The notes below the pieces were generated by a model. It ran no database searches and was not told the DNA's origin. It saw only the letters and a list, made by a program, of their open reading frames with translations. Positions 47,415 through 60,339 of a DNA stretch of 64,000 nt are shown here, piece by piece; position 1 is the first letter of the stretch; every line of letters begins with the position of its first letter. Both the position numbers and the translations under genes were made by a program. This stretch comes from Acanthosepion lycidas (lineage: Eukaryota > Mollusca > Cephalopoda > Sepiida > Sepiidae), in the NCBI GenBank assembly GCA_963932145.1, contig OZ010571.1:154282012-154346011 (forward strand). The letters are read 5' to 3'.

Positions 47415-49674
47415 AATAGATTGAATGTAAGTTTTGACATTTGATTTAATAAACCTTACATCCTACTCATGATATTACAGGTTGCATAAACATATAGTCC
47501 ATACATTCTCTGGCCTTAACACTAATACACTTATGAACTGTATTCCATAGTTGGCTATATTTAATAAGATAAGGTATCATTAATTATTGGTTACGAATTA
47601 TTTGAACATGGCTTCAATGTGATATTTCAGCACAAGTGGCCTAACAAGGGAGTAAATATAATGAAACTTCTAAAATTGCCTATGAAGTTCAAATTTTGAA
47701 TAAGGAACTCATTTTCAACTTGTTTAGCTATAATCAGTGCTGGATCAAGTGGACTGTTTTCTTCTCATTTAATGTTTATTATTCTTTTCATCTTTTATTG
47801 TAGATGAACTTCGCCTTTTTTTTTTTCTTTTTCTTTTTCTTTTTTTGTTTTGTTAGAATTGAACATAAATTACTAGAATAAAAACAAAAAAAAAATTGAC
47901 ATGCCTAAGTGCAAGAAAATTCAAAATGTTGCTGTCTTTCTGTTTGTTCCTTTACAATGCTGATTACTACCCCTTGGCATAAGTGACCAGAGACATCAAA
48001 CACATGCTCTGATGATACATTTTTGCCAAGACCTAGCATCACAATCTGACAGTGAACAATTGGAAAAGTTTTCTCTTGTCTCATCGCATGTTCAATACAA
48101 GGAATATTGATGTTTCAAATCAGCTTGTGATAAACTAGAAAATTTGTTTTTATTACTTAATTTTGGTTGAATGTTAAGTCTGTAGTGTAAAATTGATTGA
48201 CAAGTATGCAGACTGTACAATTATAACCGTTATGAAAGCTAAGAAAACAAATTTGTATGAAAAATAATACAATTCATTATTAACTTTCAATTTTTCCATT
48301 TTAATGTTTTATTTTTTTTTTTTACAAGAATAAATAGATTTAAAAACAAAACTGATATTCTCCATTAAATAACTTTACCAAATTTGTTTCTGATAGTCTT
48401 AATTCTATGAAATGTTATGGAGTAATCAAAATGAATATTGCTAAATAAAAAAGTTGTCGATAAATATTGTAATTGTCTTAAAAAATTCGCAGCTAATCTG
48501 TCATTTAAACAGTATTAATAATATTGACTTTACTCATGTGTACTAACAAACTCTTTACAAGTACCCTCTCTCTCTCTCTCTCCTTTTTTTTCAAATCAGG
48601 ATTATCATACTGTTCAATATTTTAACTTTTTTGGATATATCCATAAAGTACTCAGTTCTTATTTGCAGTTGAATGTCTCAAATTCTATCTCTATCCAGTC
48701 TATTCTATATATTCTAATCTTTTTTAAGCATGATTTTTACCATCTATTACCTTTGACACGTCCTTTCTATGTATGTACCTGACCTAGCATTTGTTAAAAA
48801 AAAAATCTGGTTTCTTTTTTATATTCTAATTTTTACTCTGTTTCTTTATTGAATATCAAATATTATCTTGGCTAATTTGTCATGTTTGCTCGGTTGATAT
48901 TGATCTTAGCTTAGACAAGATTTTATGCTTGTTAAAAAATAGAACTGAATCCTGATTACAATAAGGATATTCCAAATTCTCAGATCAAACGTTTTTTTAG
49001 CTTTAAATCAAATATAGTAGTAACTGCAGAGTTATGTGCATGATTTACTTAAAAAGTATACGAACAATGAATATACCAGCTTGACCACTAAACATGACAG
49101 GATTGGTGAATAAACTTTAATTTTATTTACACTCTAGTTCAGTGTCAATATTTTTTCCTGCAATTAATATGCGTCTAGTCTTTTAGAAGACTAAGTTCGT
49201 TTTTACCTTAATTTGAAGGGAAGTTTCATTTTGTGTATTGATCTCTGCTTTACAATACTAAAATAAATGGTAATTTTTATTTTTCATTTGAATTATTTTT
49301 TCTTCCCTCTCGCTGATATTTGCATTATTTGGAAACTCTGCTTCAGCACTTGTAAAATAAAATTAGCCCTTGAAAAAGAATTTCTATTTTTAGTTGGATT
49401 TCATTTATTTTATATAGACTACTTAAATTCCTTAAAATCCAAATATTAAGTTATGACTAACTTTTAATAAACCTTCTTTAGTGTGAAGATCAATACTTAT
49501 GAATAATTGACCTATAAGTTCATGTATGTAAATTCCGCCTTATTAATTGCCTCCCTCCTACCAAAAACCAATTAGTTGTACTGTTTACTGTGCTGCTAGT
49601 GTTATCGATAATTGCGTAAGTGTTGTCAACTGGCATGTCAATCGCTCTCTCACGCACACACACACACATATCTA

Positions 49675-49723
<49 letters not shown>

Positions 49724-49890
49724 TACACACACAATCCTTGACATTTTTCCGTAATGTAAATAAATTATTTTATATTTAAACAAACAAAAAAACAAATGTC
49801 TTTTCTCTTAGCTGTATATTTATCTACGTTTTTGATTTCAGTTCATTTCAATTAGTATTCATTTTAATAATTTCTATCCTGAACGTATCC
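47415..49890. other. AT-rich gene-free stretch
   Basis: No gene was recognised. It includes (CT)n at about 48566-48583 and a compound (CA)n/(TA)n tract at about 49653-49733. Confidence 0.5.
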
Positions 49891-49894
49891 AGTT

Positions 49895-51900
49895 ATCTAT
49901 CATCATTTTTCTTTCTTTCTTGACCATTCTCAGCACAACCATTCTTCCTGGCGGTGGCATTTATAAATAAGATTGTTCTCTTCCTGTCCTCACTCATTCT
50001 CTTTTCAACACTCTCCTATTCATTTAACTTTCCTTTTCTTTTATTGTCTGTTAGTCTAATCTTAATAACTGCGTGCATATATGCGTGATTTTTACGTTGA
50101 GAGTTTCGTTGTCACCGTGGGAACTCAGCTTTCAATGCAATCATAGCAGTCATTCACCGAGAGGCAACCACTTGACTATATAGAGCCATTTTAATGACAA
50201 GTTGATTGGTGTGATTGGGTAATCATCAGACAGCCTTTGCTAACCTGTATTGCTGCTGCTGCTGCTCACACTAGCAGCTGTTTCTCTTTCTCTTTCCACC
50301 CACACGCATTCCGCCTGGCTCGGTCTTGCCCTGCTTTGCTCTTGTGCCTTCTTCCATTTCTTTCCTGCTTCTTGCTATGATGAGTGCAATCTTTACCTAC
50401 ACCGCCATTAATACTATTACTACATGTAACGACGTTGCTGACCCACTACTTACATTTGCTGCTGCTGCTGCCGCCGCCGTCCTAAATCCTCTCCGTGAAT
50501 GACTCTTCTCCCCCTTCTTGCCTTTGTGCCTCTTCTTGATACTTTTTTTTTTTTTTTTTTTCATGCGCTTTTAGCCCTATCACAGTTTCTCTTATCAATC
50601 CGTATGCGGGCATGCACTCCTCATACACGTAAAAACTCGAGTAAATAATATACGCTTCTTAATTACCTACGACGCGTATATACGTGTGGACAGACGCATA
50701 AGTCATCTGCACAATATCCCAGCGTAAAAGAAAAAAAACGGCTTCATCTAAGAAGCATTTACGGGTTGTACACCCACGCATGTTGTACATTTTTATATCT
50801 GCTCGCAATAAACAAAAAAAAACATTAAACTCGTACTTGAATTTCATTTTCATGACATACACAACAACACACTTAAAGTACATTTTCAGTTGTTAGCAGC
50901 CCGGAAACAAACATTCTCTAAAAACTTAACACATGTATAGTAGCCAATTTTACTTTTTAGTTACATATGATATATTTGTACTAGCAAGTTTTACACATGC
51001 ACCATGTACGTAAACTAACATAATTGTACGTACGCTCGAAGCGCCCCCATCAAACACACACACACATACATACATACATATGCGCGCGTGCGAAGGGTCC
51101 CTATGCAGGATGCGGCTCGCTTACTTCCAGCATTTCGCCAGCTTAACTCATTCTTTGCTTTTCAACTTTCTTTACTGTTTGTCCCGCCCTCTTCTCTCTC
51201 TCTTTTAATAACTCTCTTCTTTCTTTCTTCCTCTTTTCATCTTTTGTTATTGATCCTGCGGGTGCCACTACCATCAGCACCGTGCATGCCGTCAGCAATC
51301 TGCGACAACACTCTGAAAGCAAGCTTAAATGGATTTATCATGTCTGCCACGATGGAAGAGTTGCAATAAATTCCTTGATTAGTCTGTTAGCTTGTCATCT
51401 CCTCCTCCACCATCTTCATGTCTCTCCACCGCTGCTTGCTAAGGAGAAGTGTTACTGGGGAGAAAGACAAGGTGTCGGGGAAGTAGATTTTAATGCAGCA
51501 GTAGGAGATAGTGAGGCTATCATCTATGAATGTTGAACAACACGAAGCAGCAGGAGAAGCCTTATGTTTAATCTTTATATTGCTACTGTTGTTGTTAATC
51601 TGTACGAATTACCAATGATCAGTTGTTATTGTTGACTAACTGCTGAGTACGAGTTGGAAAAAGCGGGAAGAAGTGTTGGGGTTGGGGAAGAACGGTCCAC
51701 ACGACATCTTTTGTGTATGTGTGCGTTTCATTACTTACCTGCTACCGAAATGCATAGATACACAAACAAATACACTACGGCTGCGGCTCTGCCCTGCTCT
51801 ATAAATAAGTGCTAGCTGGAGCCTGCCTATGCTTGACATAACAATTTTAGAGAAATCGTTATTACACACTCCAAATATTCGTTGGATTCATTTTTTTTAA
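49895..51900. other. G+C-richer, mostly unique block; possible promoter or 5' exon region
   Basis: This block has clearly more C, G and CpG than the rest of the window and little transposon-like sequence. It includes two triplet tracts (GCT near 50252-50267, and GCT then GCC at 50456-50479) and pyrimidine-rich runs (50280-50530, 51180-51250). A canonical TATA-like CTATAAATAAG lies at 51799-51809 on the plus strand, with another TTTATAAATAAG near 49961. The open frames (for example 51282-51536, 84 codons) show no domain I recognise. Such blocks in AT-rich animal genomes often mark promoters or 5' untranslated exons. That is inference; no splice structure was established. Confidence 0.35.
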
Positions 51901-52055
51901 TAACCCCTCCTACTTTCTCTCACTGGTACATTAATAGCTACAATGTTTTTGTTTTTTTTTCTACTGTCATTATTTTTTTAAAACTTGCTTTTATTTGTTC
52001 ATCTCTACACTTTCTTTTCCACTCCAAACATCACCACCGTCATTCTTTTTTCTTT

Positions 52056-52889
52056 CCTTCTCCCCATCTCTTTCTCTCCCTTCTCCCCATCTCTTTCTCT
52101 CCCTTCTCCCCATCTCTTTCTCTCCCTTCTCCCCATCTCTTTCTCTCCCTTCTCCCCATCTCTTTCTCTCCCTTCTCCCCATCTCTTTCTCTCCCTTCTC
52201 CCCATCTCTTTCTCTCCCTTCTCCCCATCTCTTTCTCTCCCTTCTCCCCATCTCTTTCTCTCCCTTCTCCCCATCTCTTTCTCTCCCTTCTCCCCATCTC
52301 TTTCTCTCCCTTCTCCCCATCTCTTTCTCTCCCTTCTCCCCATCTCTTTCTCTCCCTTCTCCCCATCTCTTTCTCTCCCTTCTCCCCATCTCTTTCTCTC
52401 CCTTCTCCCCATCTCTTTCTCTCCCTTCTCCCCATCTCTTTCTCTCCCTTCTCCCCATCTCTTTCTCTCCCTTCTCCCCATCTCTTTCTCTCCCTTCTCC
52501 CCATCTCTTTCTCTCCCTTCTCCCCATCTCTTTCTCTCCCTTCTCCCCATCTCTTTCTCTCCCTTCTCCCCATCTCTTTCTCTCCCTTCTCCCCATCTCT
52601 TTCTCTCCCTTCTCCCCATCTCTTTCTCTCCCTTCTCCCCATCTCTTTCTCTCCCTTCTCCCCATCTCTTTCTCTCCCTTCTCCCCATCTCTTTCTCTCC
52701 CTTCTCCCCATCTCTTTCTCTCCCTTCTCCCATCTCTTTCTCTCCCTTCTCCCATCTCTTTCTCTCCCTTCTCCCCATCTCTTTCTCTCCCTTCTCCCCA
52801 TCTCTTTCTCTCCCTTCTCCCCATCTCTTTCTCTCCCTTCTCCCCATCTCTTTCTCTCCCTTCTCCCCATCTCTTTCTCTCCCTTCTTT
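52056..52889. repeat. Minisatellite, 23-bp unit, about 36 copies
   Basis: The unit CCCCATCTCTTTCTCTCCCT followed by TCT is repeated almost without change (for example units start at 52062, 52085 and 52108). Two adjacent units near 52730-52755 lack one C and are 22 bp long. Because 23 is not a multiple of 3 and the unit has no stop, all frames stay open. The encoded peptides repeat every 23 residues (SPSLSLPSPHLFLSLLPISF...), an artefact and not a gene. The high homogeneity points to recent expansion. Confidence 0.98.
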
Positions 52890-52894
52890 CGTTT

Positions 52895-53031
52895 ATTCTA
52901 AGGATATGGCTATATTATTGATTATTGTATAAACAGATCCACTAAGGTTTTAGTTTGAGCTGATGGAACATTCATCACAGCAGCCAAATCTCATATCGTG
53001 AGTGTCTAAAAGTGCCTCTAATTGCCCCCCT

Positions 53032-53065
<34 letters not shown>

Positions 53066-54240
53066 GCTCGCCTTTAGAACTTTGTCACCTCTCAGGTGCT
53101 AACTATTTAACAATCTGTTCAAGAATGACCTGAATATTATTCTATATACTTATTTCTCAGATAACTTATTAATCTTTTGCCTTAAACCCCCTACTGTTTC
53201 CTTCCCATTATCGCTTTCTTTTCCACCTGCTTACCTAACTTTTTTTCTTTTTTACATCTTCTCATTTCTCACGTGCTTACCCGTTTTTTTTTGTTTTTTG
53301 TTTTTTTTTTGTTCTATTGTTTCGAAGTAGTGTTTGCCCACTTAACCACAAATCTACATTAGCTGACTCTATTTAAAATCTTTCAAAATACTACATACCT
53401 ATTGCAGTAGTCAATCTTGTATTTGCAAAATATTTTATATTACTGTTATAGAAATCTTTTAAGTCCTTAAGGTGATAGGAAGAGTCTTTTTCTTTTTCTT
53501 CTTCTCCTCCTCCTCCTCCTCCTCACTACCTCCATTACTTTGCATCTAATTAAAGTTTTCTCCTTCGTTTTTATTAGGTAATCTATTTTCTGTGGATCCT
53601 CCATCTTTCTGCCCTCACCCTTTCAGCCCTGCCTATTGATGACAGCTTATGATTTGCCCGACCAATAAATGCCAGGATACCTTCTTTATTCTCACTCTCA
53701 TTGTTTGCAATCATCAGGATATTTAGGAATTTTCTTTCCCAACTCTTACAGCTTGCTTATGACACAGCAGGGAATTTCATAGGATTACATTTTCTTGTTC
53801 TTCCATTTTCTCTTTCTCGCCTTTTTCCTCTCTTTCCAGATTTACATTTAATACTTGAAAAAACAAAAAGAAAACAAACTCTGCTCTTCATTTGTGAAGC
53901 AAGCAAAATGTGTGTCTGCCACGAGAAATGGGGTAGCAGAAGATAACTAGGATAGCAGCATGAGCAATCACAGTTGACATAATTGCATTCCAATGTTAGG
54001 GAAATTAGAAGGGTTTGTTTTGTTTGTTTTTTTTGTTTTTGGTTTGTTTTTTTTGTTTGTTTTTTTTGTTTTTTTTTTTTGTTTTTTTTTAAACCAGTTT
54101 GGGGACTGAATAATTTAATTTCTATTAACATAATTCTTCTATTGAAAAACATCTCTGATATCAAGTTTATAGAATATTGAAAATTTCTATGAACCAGCAT
54201 GTTCACTTCCCTCCAACACCTTTTATGTTTAGCTAGTTAG

Positions 54241-54281
<41 letters not shown>

Positions 54282-54430
54282 CACATGATTAGCACAAGGT
54301 TTACTAAGCAGTTTGAAACAGACTATAATGTAAAGAGAAGAAATATACAATAGAAAATAAGTCTGCATATTTCTTTAGAATTTGTACAAATATTCAGCTT
54401 AGGAAAACAAAAAAGATTATTCAATAAAAT
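52895..54430. other. Gene-free stretch with microsatellites
   Basis: (CA)n at 53033-53063, (TCC)n at about 53504-53523, a T/G-rich tract at 54013-54092 and (TA)n at 54241-54281. No gene was recognised. The interval 53550-53960 is somewhat more complex, without a recognised domain. Confidence 0.5.
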
Positions 54431-54434
54431 ATTT

Positions 54435-55060
54435 TTTTCACTCCATAAGGATGACCTCGATATGGTTTCTGAAGTGACTGCAGGTGTTATTGGTCATCAT
54501 GGCCCTGATGATGGACTTTGACTAATCGTTGGTGTTTTAGGGCCACTTATTGGTGTCTCTCATGATGATGCCCCAGACATAGTAGTTCAGTGGATTCAAA
54601 TCAAGAGAATTGAGGGGTTAACATTTTTGCGTGATGTGATTATGAAATCTTTGACCAGTCATTCTCTTGGGTCATGCAGGAGGTGATCAGTGTTCTACTG
54701 TAATACATGTGACTGCACCTCCATTGATCCAATCTTTGACCCTCCTCCACCATATTAAACCCCTTCAACATATTCTTGAAAATAACTATCTCTGAGTCAC
54801 TGTGGTTCATGATTAGTGCCACACACATGGTGTGCCTTTTTCTTTTTCTGTGTCAAAATTGGAAGCTGTCATGTTAATGTTCTTCATACATCTCTGATAA
54901 AATTGAGAATATTAAAATTTGTTGTATACCACCAAAGCTTACATTTTTCATTTGTCCCACTAACAAGTGCTCCCAACTATATGACATTCTGTGTGTGTGT
55001 GTAAAACCTTTCACAATGCACAGATATGAGATGTTAAGTACTAACCCATATGTAAGTTGT
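54435..55060 (-). mobile_element. Mariner-superfamily transposon relic, C-terminal half
   Basis: Minus-strand pieces in several frames. MCVALIMNHSDSEIVIF (about 54828) corresponds to the SVMVLGVVSxEGDVMPPHxF region. A segment in place of VFQQDSAPAHT follows, and then LNPLNYYVWGIIMRDTNKWP (about 54600-54540), very close to the family's SPDLNPLDYYVWGIIERDTNK with a D-to-N change. The end resembles AMMTNNTCSHFRNHIE (usually VMTNMNKEHVIKACSRFRSRIE). This is a different Tc1/mariner lineage from the four other relics in the window. The N-terminal DNA-binding half is not seen, and terminal repeats were not identified. Confidence 0.78.
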
Positions 55061-55064
55061 CCCA

Positions 55065-55334
55065 TCATTTTTCATTGGTACTATGCTGCTATATGACACA
55101 CACACACATTACTATTGCTAGACTTCATCCTGCTTTTAATTTTACCATCCATTGTTTTATGAAATGAATAATAGATTAAAAAACATTATCAATATAGCAG
55201 TAATGTTATTTTTCTGTCCAGTTCTGAAATGTTCCTTAACTAGCCCACTTCCCAAAATCTGACTTAAGGAACCTTTTTGGTTGTCAAAAACTTTTCAGCA
55301 CTTCTGTATATGTGTATGTGAGAGAGAGAATAAA

Positions 55335-55373
<39 letters not shown>

Positions 55374-56690
55374 ATCTGTTAAATTATTAGGTATTTTAAT
55401 AACTAATTGTGAAATCTGATTCATCTTGAACTAATTACTTCTATATAATTTTTACACACAAGAATCTATTTGCAAGTACTTTAATATGTAAATACAAATT
55501 CCAGGAAAAACACCTTTGTATGTGGCTTGTTTATTTACCATATTTTGAAAATTTGGTTTTATTTTTTTTAAATAGAAGCTGACATTGAAATCTGATAATT
55601 ATTATATAGTAGCAATACTTCTAATAATGACCCACAAAATTATCTTTCTTACATGCACACACACAAGATAATTCTACTTTATAGTATTTTTTCTTAATAC
55701 TGTGACTAATTGTTTAGTCAATTTTTTCTACTTTTCATATAACAATTTCTATTTTCTTACACATGCATATTTCTATCAATGACATTGACATTATTAACAA
55801 AATATTTTTGTCTGGTTAATACAATACAGTATTTCTATAGTATGAACAACTGCCATATATTTCAAATTAAACCACATTTTTTTTCCAGTGGTGTGAGAGG
55901 TCATTTTAAATTGACCTGTTTTTCCTCTAATTTCTGTAATTTTGGCTTGTCACCATGAATTATTTTTAGCCTACAAAATGAAATATTCTTTCCACTATTT
56001 ACTTGTGCTTCAAAAGTCTTTAACATAAAATTTCAACTCTATTTGGCTGTTGTATGTTACTCATATTTTTCTTCTATTATACTGATATGAATGAGAAAAT
56101 CTTGAAATTTATTTTAACAATTAGATCTGGCTTTGGAAATCATAATCATGAAATATTGAGTTCAAGAAATTTTTTCTTTTTTAAGATATTATACAAGCAC
56201 AGAACTGAAAACCAATTAGATTTATTTGCTTCTAAATGTACAATAATAAAGTACTTCATTCATTCATTGCTTTTTTTCTTTTTTTTTTCTTTTCTTTTCT
56301 TTTTTTTTCTTTTTTTTTAATTAATTCACTTCTAGGGAAGGCAATAATGCCACTAAGATGCAAAGGGGTACTGAGAGTGAAAGAGAATGAAGACTTTAGA
56401 AGGAACTGGAAACCCATTCCTAAACAAGGGATAAACCTCTACTCTTGTTTGCAATTGCCAAATTTACAAAGCTTAGTTTACTGTAAGCCACAGCAAATTG
56501 GAGGATAGCTAGAAAGATTCTGTTGCATTAATATAAGTGAGAATATTTCCTTGTTTTGAAATACAGTACTTAAAATCTTGGATTTTACCTGTGTTTCAAC
56601 AGCAATCACTGATGATAGGGAAAATATACAATTATTTAAGCCACCAAGTAGGTTCATTCAAGATTTATATATATTGATTATGACTTATAA
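55065..56690. other. AT-rich gene-free stretch
   Basis: It includes GA then (AT)n then (CA)n at about 55320-55374, and T-rich DNA at 56271-56318. The 56330-56480 part is more complex but not identified. Confidence 0.45.
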
Positions 56691-56696
56691 GACTTA

Positions 56697-57880
56697 TTGA
56701 TAGATTTGGAACTTTCAGTTAATAAACTAAATGCTGATGGTCTGCTGCACCAGCTCGTTAACTGTTGTTGTGGTGAGGTATTCTACTTATGTATATTGAA
56801 TATGAACAAATGCAAGCCTAAAATACTACTACTGTGCTTTTTTAATGTCTATATGAAATATACAACAGTGGTGATATACCTGAAGACCTAAGTAGATCCA
56901 TTTCCATAGCACTGCCTAAGAAGCTTTGTAATGAAAAAATTCTGAATAGAGCTTTTATCAGAATTAGACTGGCAATAGGACAAGAAAAGTGCAGTTTTGT
57001 TAAAGTCACTAGAACAAGGAATATGATAAATTCAGGATGATATCAGAAAGATCAATATAAATGCAAAAGGATGTATACTTATGTTTTTTCCTGCATATAG
57101 ATAGAAAATGAATTCTGTAAATATTCATAAAATAGAAAGGGGGTTTAAGACAAGGATGCTTTCTCACCGAATATTCAACCTAAACAGTGAGGTGATTCTG
57201 AGACATCTAGAACTTCTAAAAAAAGATTTATTATTGGCAGCCACAATCTTAACAACATAAGATATGCACATAATACATTGGTGATTGCAGACACAGAAAA
57301 GAAACTACAGGAACTCCTACAGAAAGCAGTGAAGGAAAGCAAAAGAAAGGACTAGACATTAATTGCAAGATAGAATGCATGGTTTTTAGCAAAAGGATCA
57401 GCCCAAGATGCAAATTACAAATTAGAGATACCAAAATCAAGCAAGTACAACAATTTAAATATCTGAGATGTGTTTAATAGGAGACAGAAAGTGTGACATG
57501 AAATATGAAAGCACATTGCAATAGTGAAAGATGCCTTCAAAAAGATGAGCAAAGTATTAAGAATCAGGAAAATTTCATTAGAAACAAAGAAAAGAGTTAT
57601 GTAATATCTGTCCTATATTGCAATGAATGCTGGACAATCTCCTCACAGATGAAGAAGGGACTTGAGGCAACAGAAATGTCCTTCTTTAGAAGGATGCTGA
57701 GATGACCATGGACTGAACATGTGAGAAACGATGAAGTCTCGGAGAAATTGGAACTAGCGATTGACATTGCATTAAAATTTTTGAAGATCAAAATTATCTG
57801 GAAAGCATGAAGACAGAAGAGTTCTGCAAATGAGAAGTGCAAGAAAAACTGTTATCAGTTTCTATGGTTACATCTAAGTC
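56697..57880 (+). mobile_element. LINE fragment (endonuclease-RT family), RT to near 3' end
   Basis: Plus-strand pieces in order: GDIPEDLSRSISIALPKK (about 56870; usually GEIPEDLSRSIFIALPKK), TRNMI, KGGLRQGC-like sequence near 57140, IIGSHNLNNIRYAHNTLVIA (about 57228; YADD changed to YAHN), KGLDINCKIECMV, KIKQVQQFKYL, and in frame 57505-57705 ISVLYCNECWTISSQMKKGL with EATEMSFFRRML. Several frame changes and stops are present. It is the longest sense-strand copy of this family in the window. At its 3' end it meets an oppositely oriented Jockey-like LINE near 57900. Confidence 0.87.
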
Positions 57881-57914
57881 AATTCGACTGTGCATTGATG
57901 AGACTTTGTTGCCA

Positions 57915-59262
57915 AACTAAAATACATAAAGTCTAAATACCATAGCGAAGAATTTATCCAAACAATTACCATGAAAGTATTTATAGAAAAGGCACAGGGA
58001 AACTACATTACGACAGTGTGAAAGTGACTGATGCCAAGATGCCAGGTCAAGACCAATAATATTGCTGATTCTTCTTTGGATTTTAACAAGAATCTCTAAA
58101 TATACAGTGGGGACACTGGACAAGATATGGCAGCAATATTCAAAGCATGAATGAATGGTGAACTTATAAATATGCAAGATACATTCTGGAGAGAAAAATT
58201 GTCTACTATGATACAATGACCTGAATTTCTTAGCAGCAGACGTTACAATGGATTCAATATAATCTGGTCTTTCAGGTGATTATTAGAAAGAAGTTTCATT
58301 TTGGAGGCATTAAAATGAACAATTCACTCCTTACCCCCATTTAACAACTGTAGGTTATTATTTTAGATCACATGCCAATTTCACTTTATCAAACTGATCA
58401 ACCTCATTCTCAAGACAGGAGTAAATAGTTAAGGCATCAGCATAGATACCGATTTGTGAAATGATGACATCAGGAAGATTGTTAATGAAAATTAAGAACA
58501 ATGTAGGTTCAAGGACAGAGCTCTGGGAGATTCACCTGCTTTAGTACAAAAACAAATAAAGAAGAGTGGCCATTCAGGACAACTTTCATTTTGCAATTAA
58601 ATGAGAAAGTTCAAAAATTTGTAGCTTTTCAACTTGTGGAGAAGACTAGTATGCCAAACACTGTCAGACATTTTCAAGATGGCTAAAGCAACAGGCCAAG
58701 CTTTACCAGTCTTATGTAAAACTTGATAGTCTTACAGCAATAATTGTTAGTACATTAGCAGTTGACCTAGAGAAAATGTAAGCCATATTGCTTATCTGTA
58801 AAAAGGCCCTGCCATGTGAGGTGCTGAACCAATTTGAAGTTGATTAGGGTCTGGAGTAGTTTACCAAAAAAGAAATAGAATGCTAATTAGGTCGATCATT
58901 TACGAGGTCAGATGGTTCACCTGAGTTCTTAAAAACTGAAACAATAGAGGAGGATTTCCAACAAGCAGGAAAGCAAGAGTCAGCGAGGGCATTTATTATA
59001 CAATTTAAGAAGAACAGTAGCCATTTTGGGAGCACATTTCTTGAGGACTATTACAGGGATACTGTCAGGTCCACATGCTTTGTGGGGACTTAGATGATAG
59101 CAAAATCTATGGCAGTTATATGCACTCAACAGAGACTTGGTTCTAAGTGGAATAGTGAGCAGAGATGCTCCAGATGAGTCAAGAGTAGTGTTTGCAGAGA
59201 ACTTACAAGTAAAATGATCTGCTTTATCAGCAGATGTTAACACCTCAAATTGAGGGAAGAGA
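57915..59262 (-). mobile_element. Jockey-like LINE fragment
   Basis: Minus strand. The frame from 59243 gives FTCKFSANTTLDSSGASL and LSPHKACGPDSIPVIVLKKC, the entry to the RT domain (usually PRKACGPDGIPVVVLKKCAPE). Farther on are SDSVWHTSLLHKLKSY (usually AFDRVWHAGLLHKLKSYGI), IGIYADD-like sequence near 58450, VHFNASKMKLL near 58290, and in frame 58216-57917 FFSPECILHIYKFTIHSCFE with NIIGLDLASWHQSLSHCRNV. It is 5'-truncated just upstream of the RT domain and broken by stops and shifts. It is related to, but distinct from, the copy at 38.1-40.6 kb. Confidence 0.85.
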
Positions 59263-59264
59263 GG

Positions 59265-60180
59265 AGGAATAGACTTTTATTTAATACACTATAAGTTGGA
59301 CCTTGTTAACAAAGTTCAGTTCACAATATGAAATCATTAATAAACTTACCAGGTAATTGATGCTTATCACCAAAATAGTTTTTGTTGTTTTTGGTTTTTC
59401 AATTAACCAAAAGCCATTTGCAAAAGCTAAGGAATTAAAAACAGATGGGTTGGCAGTTAAAAAGTCCTTATGCAAACTAGTTCCACCCAAAATTTATTCA
59501 TCTGCAGAAAATGTCAAAGTTTACCATTTTAAAAATCCCAATCCTCAACACATTTTTTCTGTAACATTTCACAAAAGAAAAGTTATTCTGATCTTAAACA
59601 TTTCAAAACACACTGAGATTTATACATCATTCTTGCAATCACCTGATTGAAATATGTGCCTAATAAATTTGAATATTTATGTTGAATAGAGGCATATATC
59701 AGAATAGAAGGTAGACTTCATTTGGTTCTACCTACCTACCTATCTAGCTAGACAGACACTTCAAAAAGTGGAAAGAAATATTGATAGGGATGAATTTTAG
59801 TATGGATTATATTAACATTCATATTCAGTATATGAGAAGATGCTGAACAGTTCTCAGCCTGATCAAGAAGAGATTAAGGTCTCACATGCATAATCTAGGA
59901 CTTTTTATTCATACAATTAACTATTATCACATTAAAACTTTCTGCATTTTAAATCGTTCAAGAAAACAAAAATAACATAGAAGTCAGATATTAAACAAAA
60001 AGCAATATATTAGTAGTCTGCGCTCTCCTATTTGCTAATAATATTTCAGTGTGACTGTAACATACCAGGTTGTTCATTTATTGGCGTTGTGTAATGAAAT
60101 TATTTGTGTTACCATAACAAGTATTTTATTAGTCAATAAAAATTAGCACTTATTACCAATAAAGTCACATCTTGTTTTAT
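59265..60180. other. AT-rich gene-free stretch
   Basis: The plus frame 59357-59650 (97 codons) shows no domain. No element was recognised. Confidence 0.45.
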
Positions 60181-60184
60181 GTTC

Positions 60185-60250
60185 TTTTATGTGCCATGTC
60201 CCTTCAGGACATTGGCTACCATGGCTCTCTACAACTTCTTCCTTGTTAGG
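60185..60250 (+). repeat. Dispersed repeat, copy 2 of 3
   Basis: TTTTATGTGCCATGTCCCTT then CATGGCTCTCTACAACTTCT, aligned with 20645-20710 and with 63785-63825. Confidence 0.55.
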
Positions 60251-60339
60251 TAGGTTATGTATTTTTCCTCTGTCCATCTTGATTTTAATGTCTTGTGAGT
60301 GTCAAATTTTCCAAACCCTCTTTGCTCATTATTTGCCCT

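Noticed and set aside
46478-47444. Open frames of about 300 codons on both strands (Phe/Ser/Leu or Lys/Glu rich)
   Set aside because: They arise from a T/C-only satellite that contains no stop codon in any frame.
51088-51536. 93- and 84-codon frames
   Set aside because: They overlap one another and lack recognisable domains; kept only as part of the G+C-richer block.
51882-52932. Six overlapping open frames of 276-339 codons with a 23-residue repeat
   Set aside because: They are translations of the 23-bp minisatellite; no frame is preferred and no unique flanking domain exists.
56330-56490. More complex segment upstream of the 56.7-kb LINE, considered as its 5' part or a SINE
   Set aside because: No protein motif in the expected frame and no convincing match to another copy in the window.
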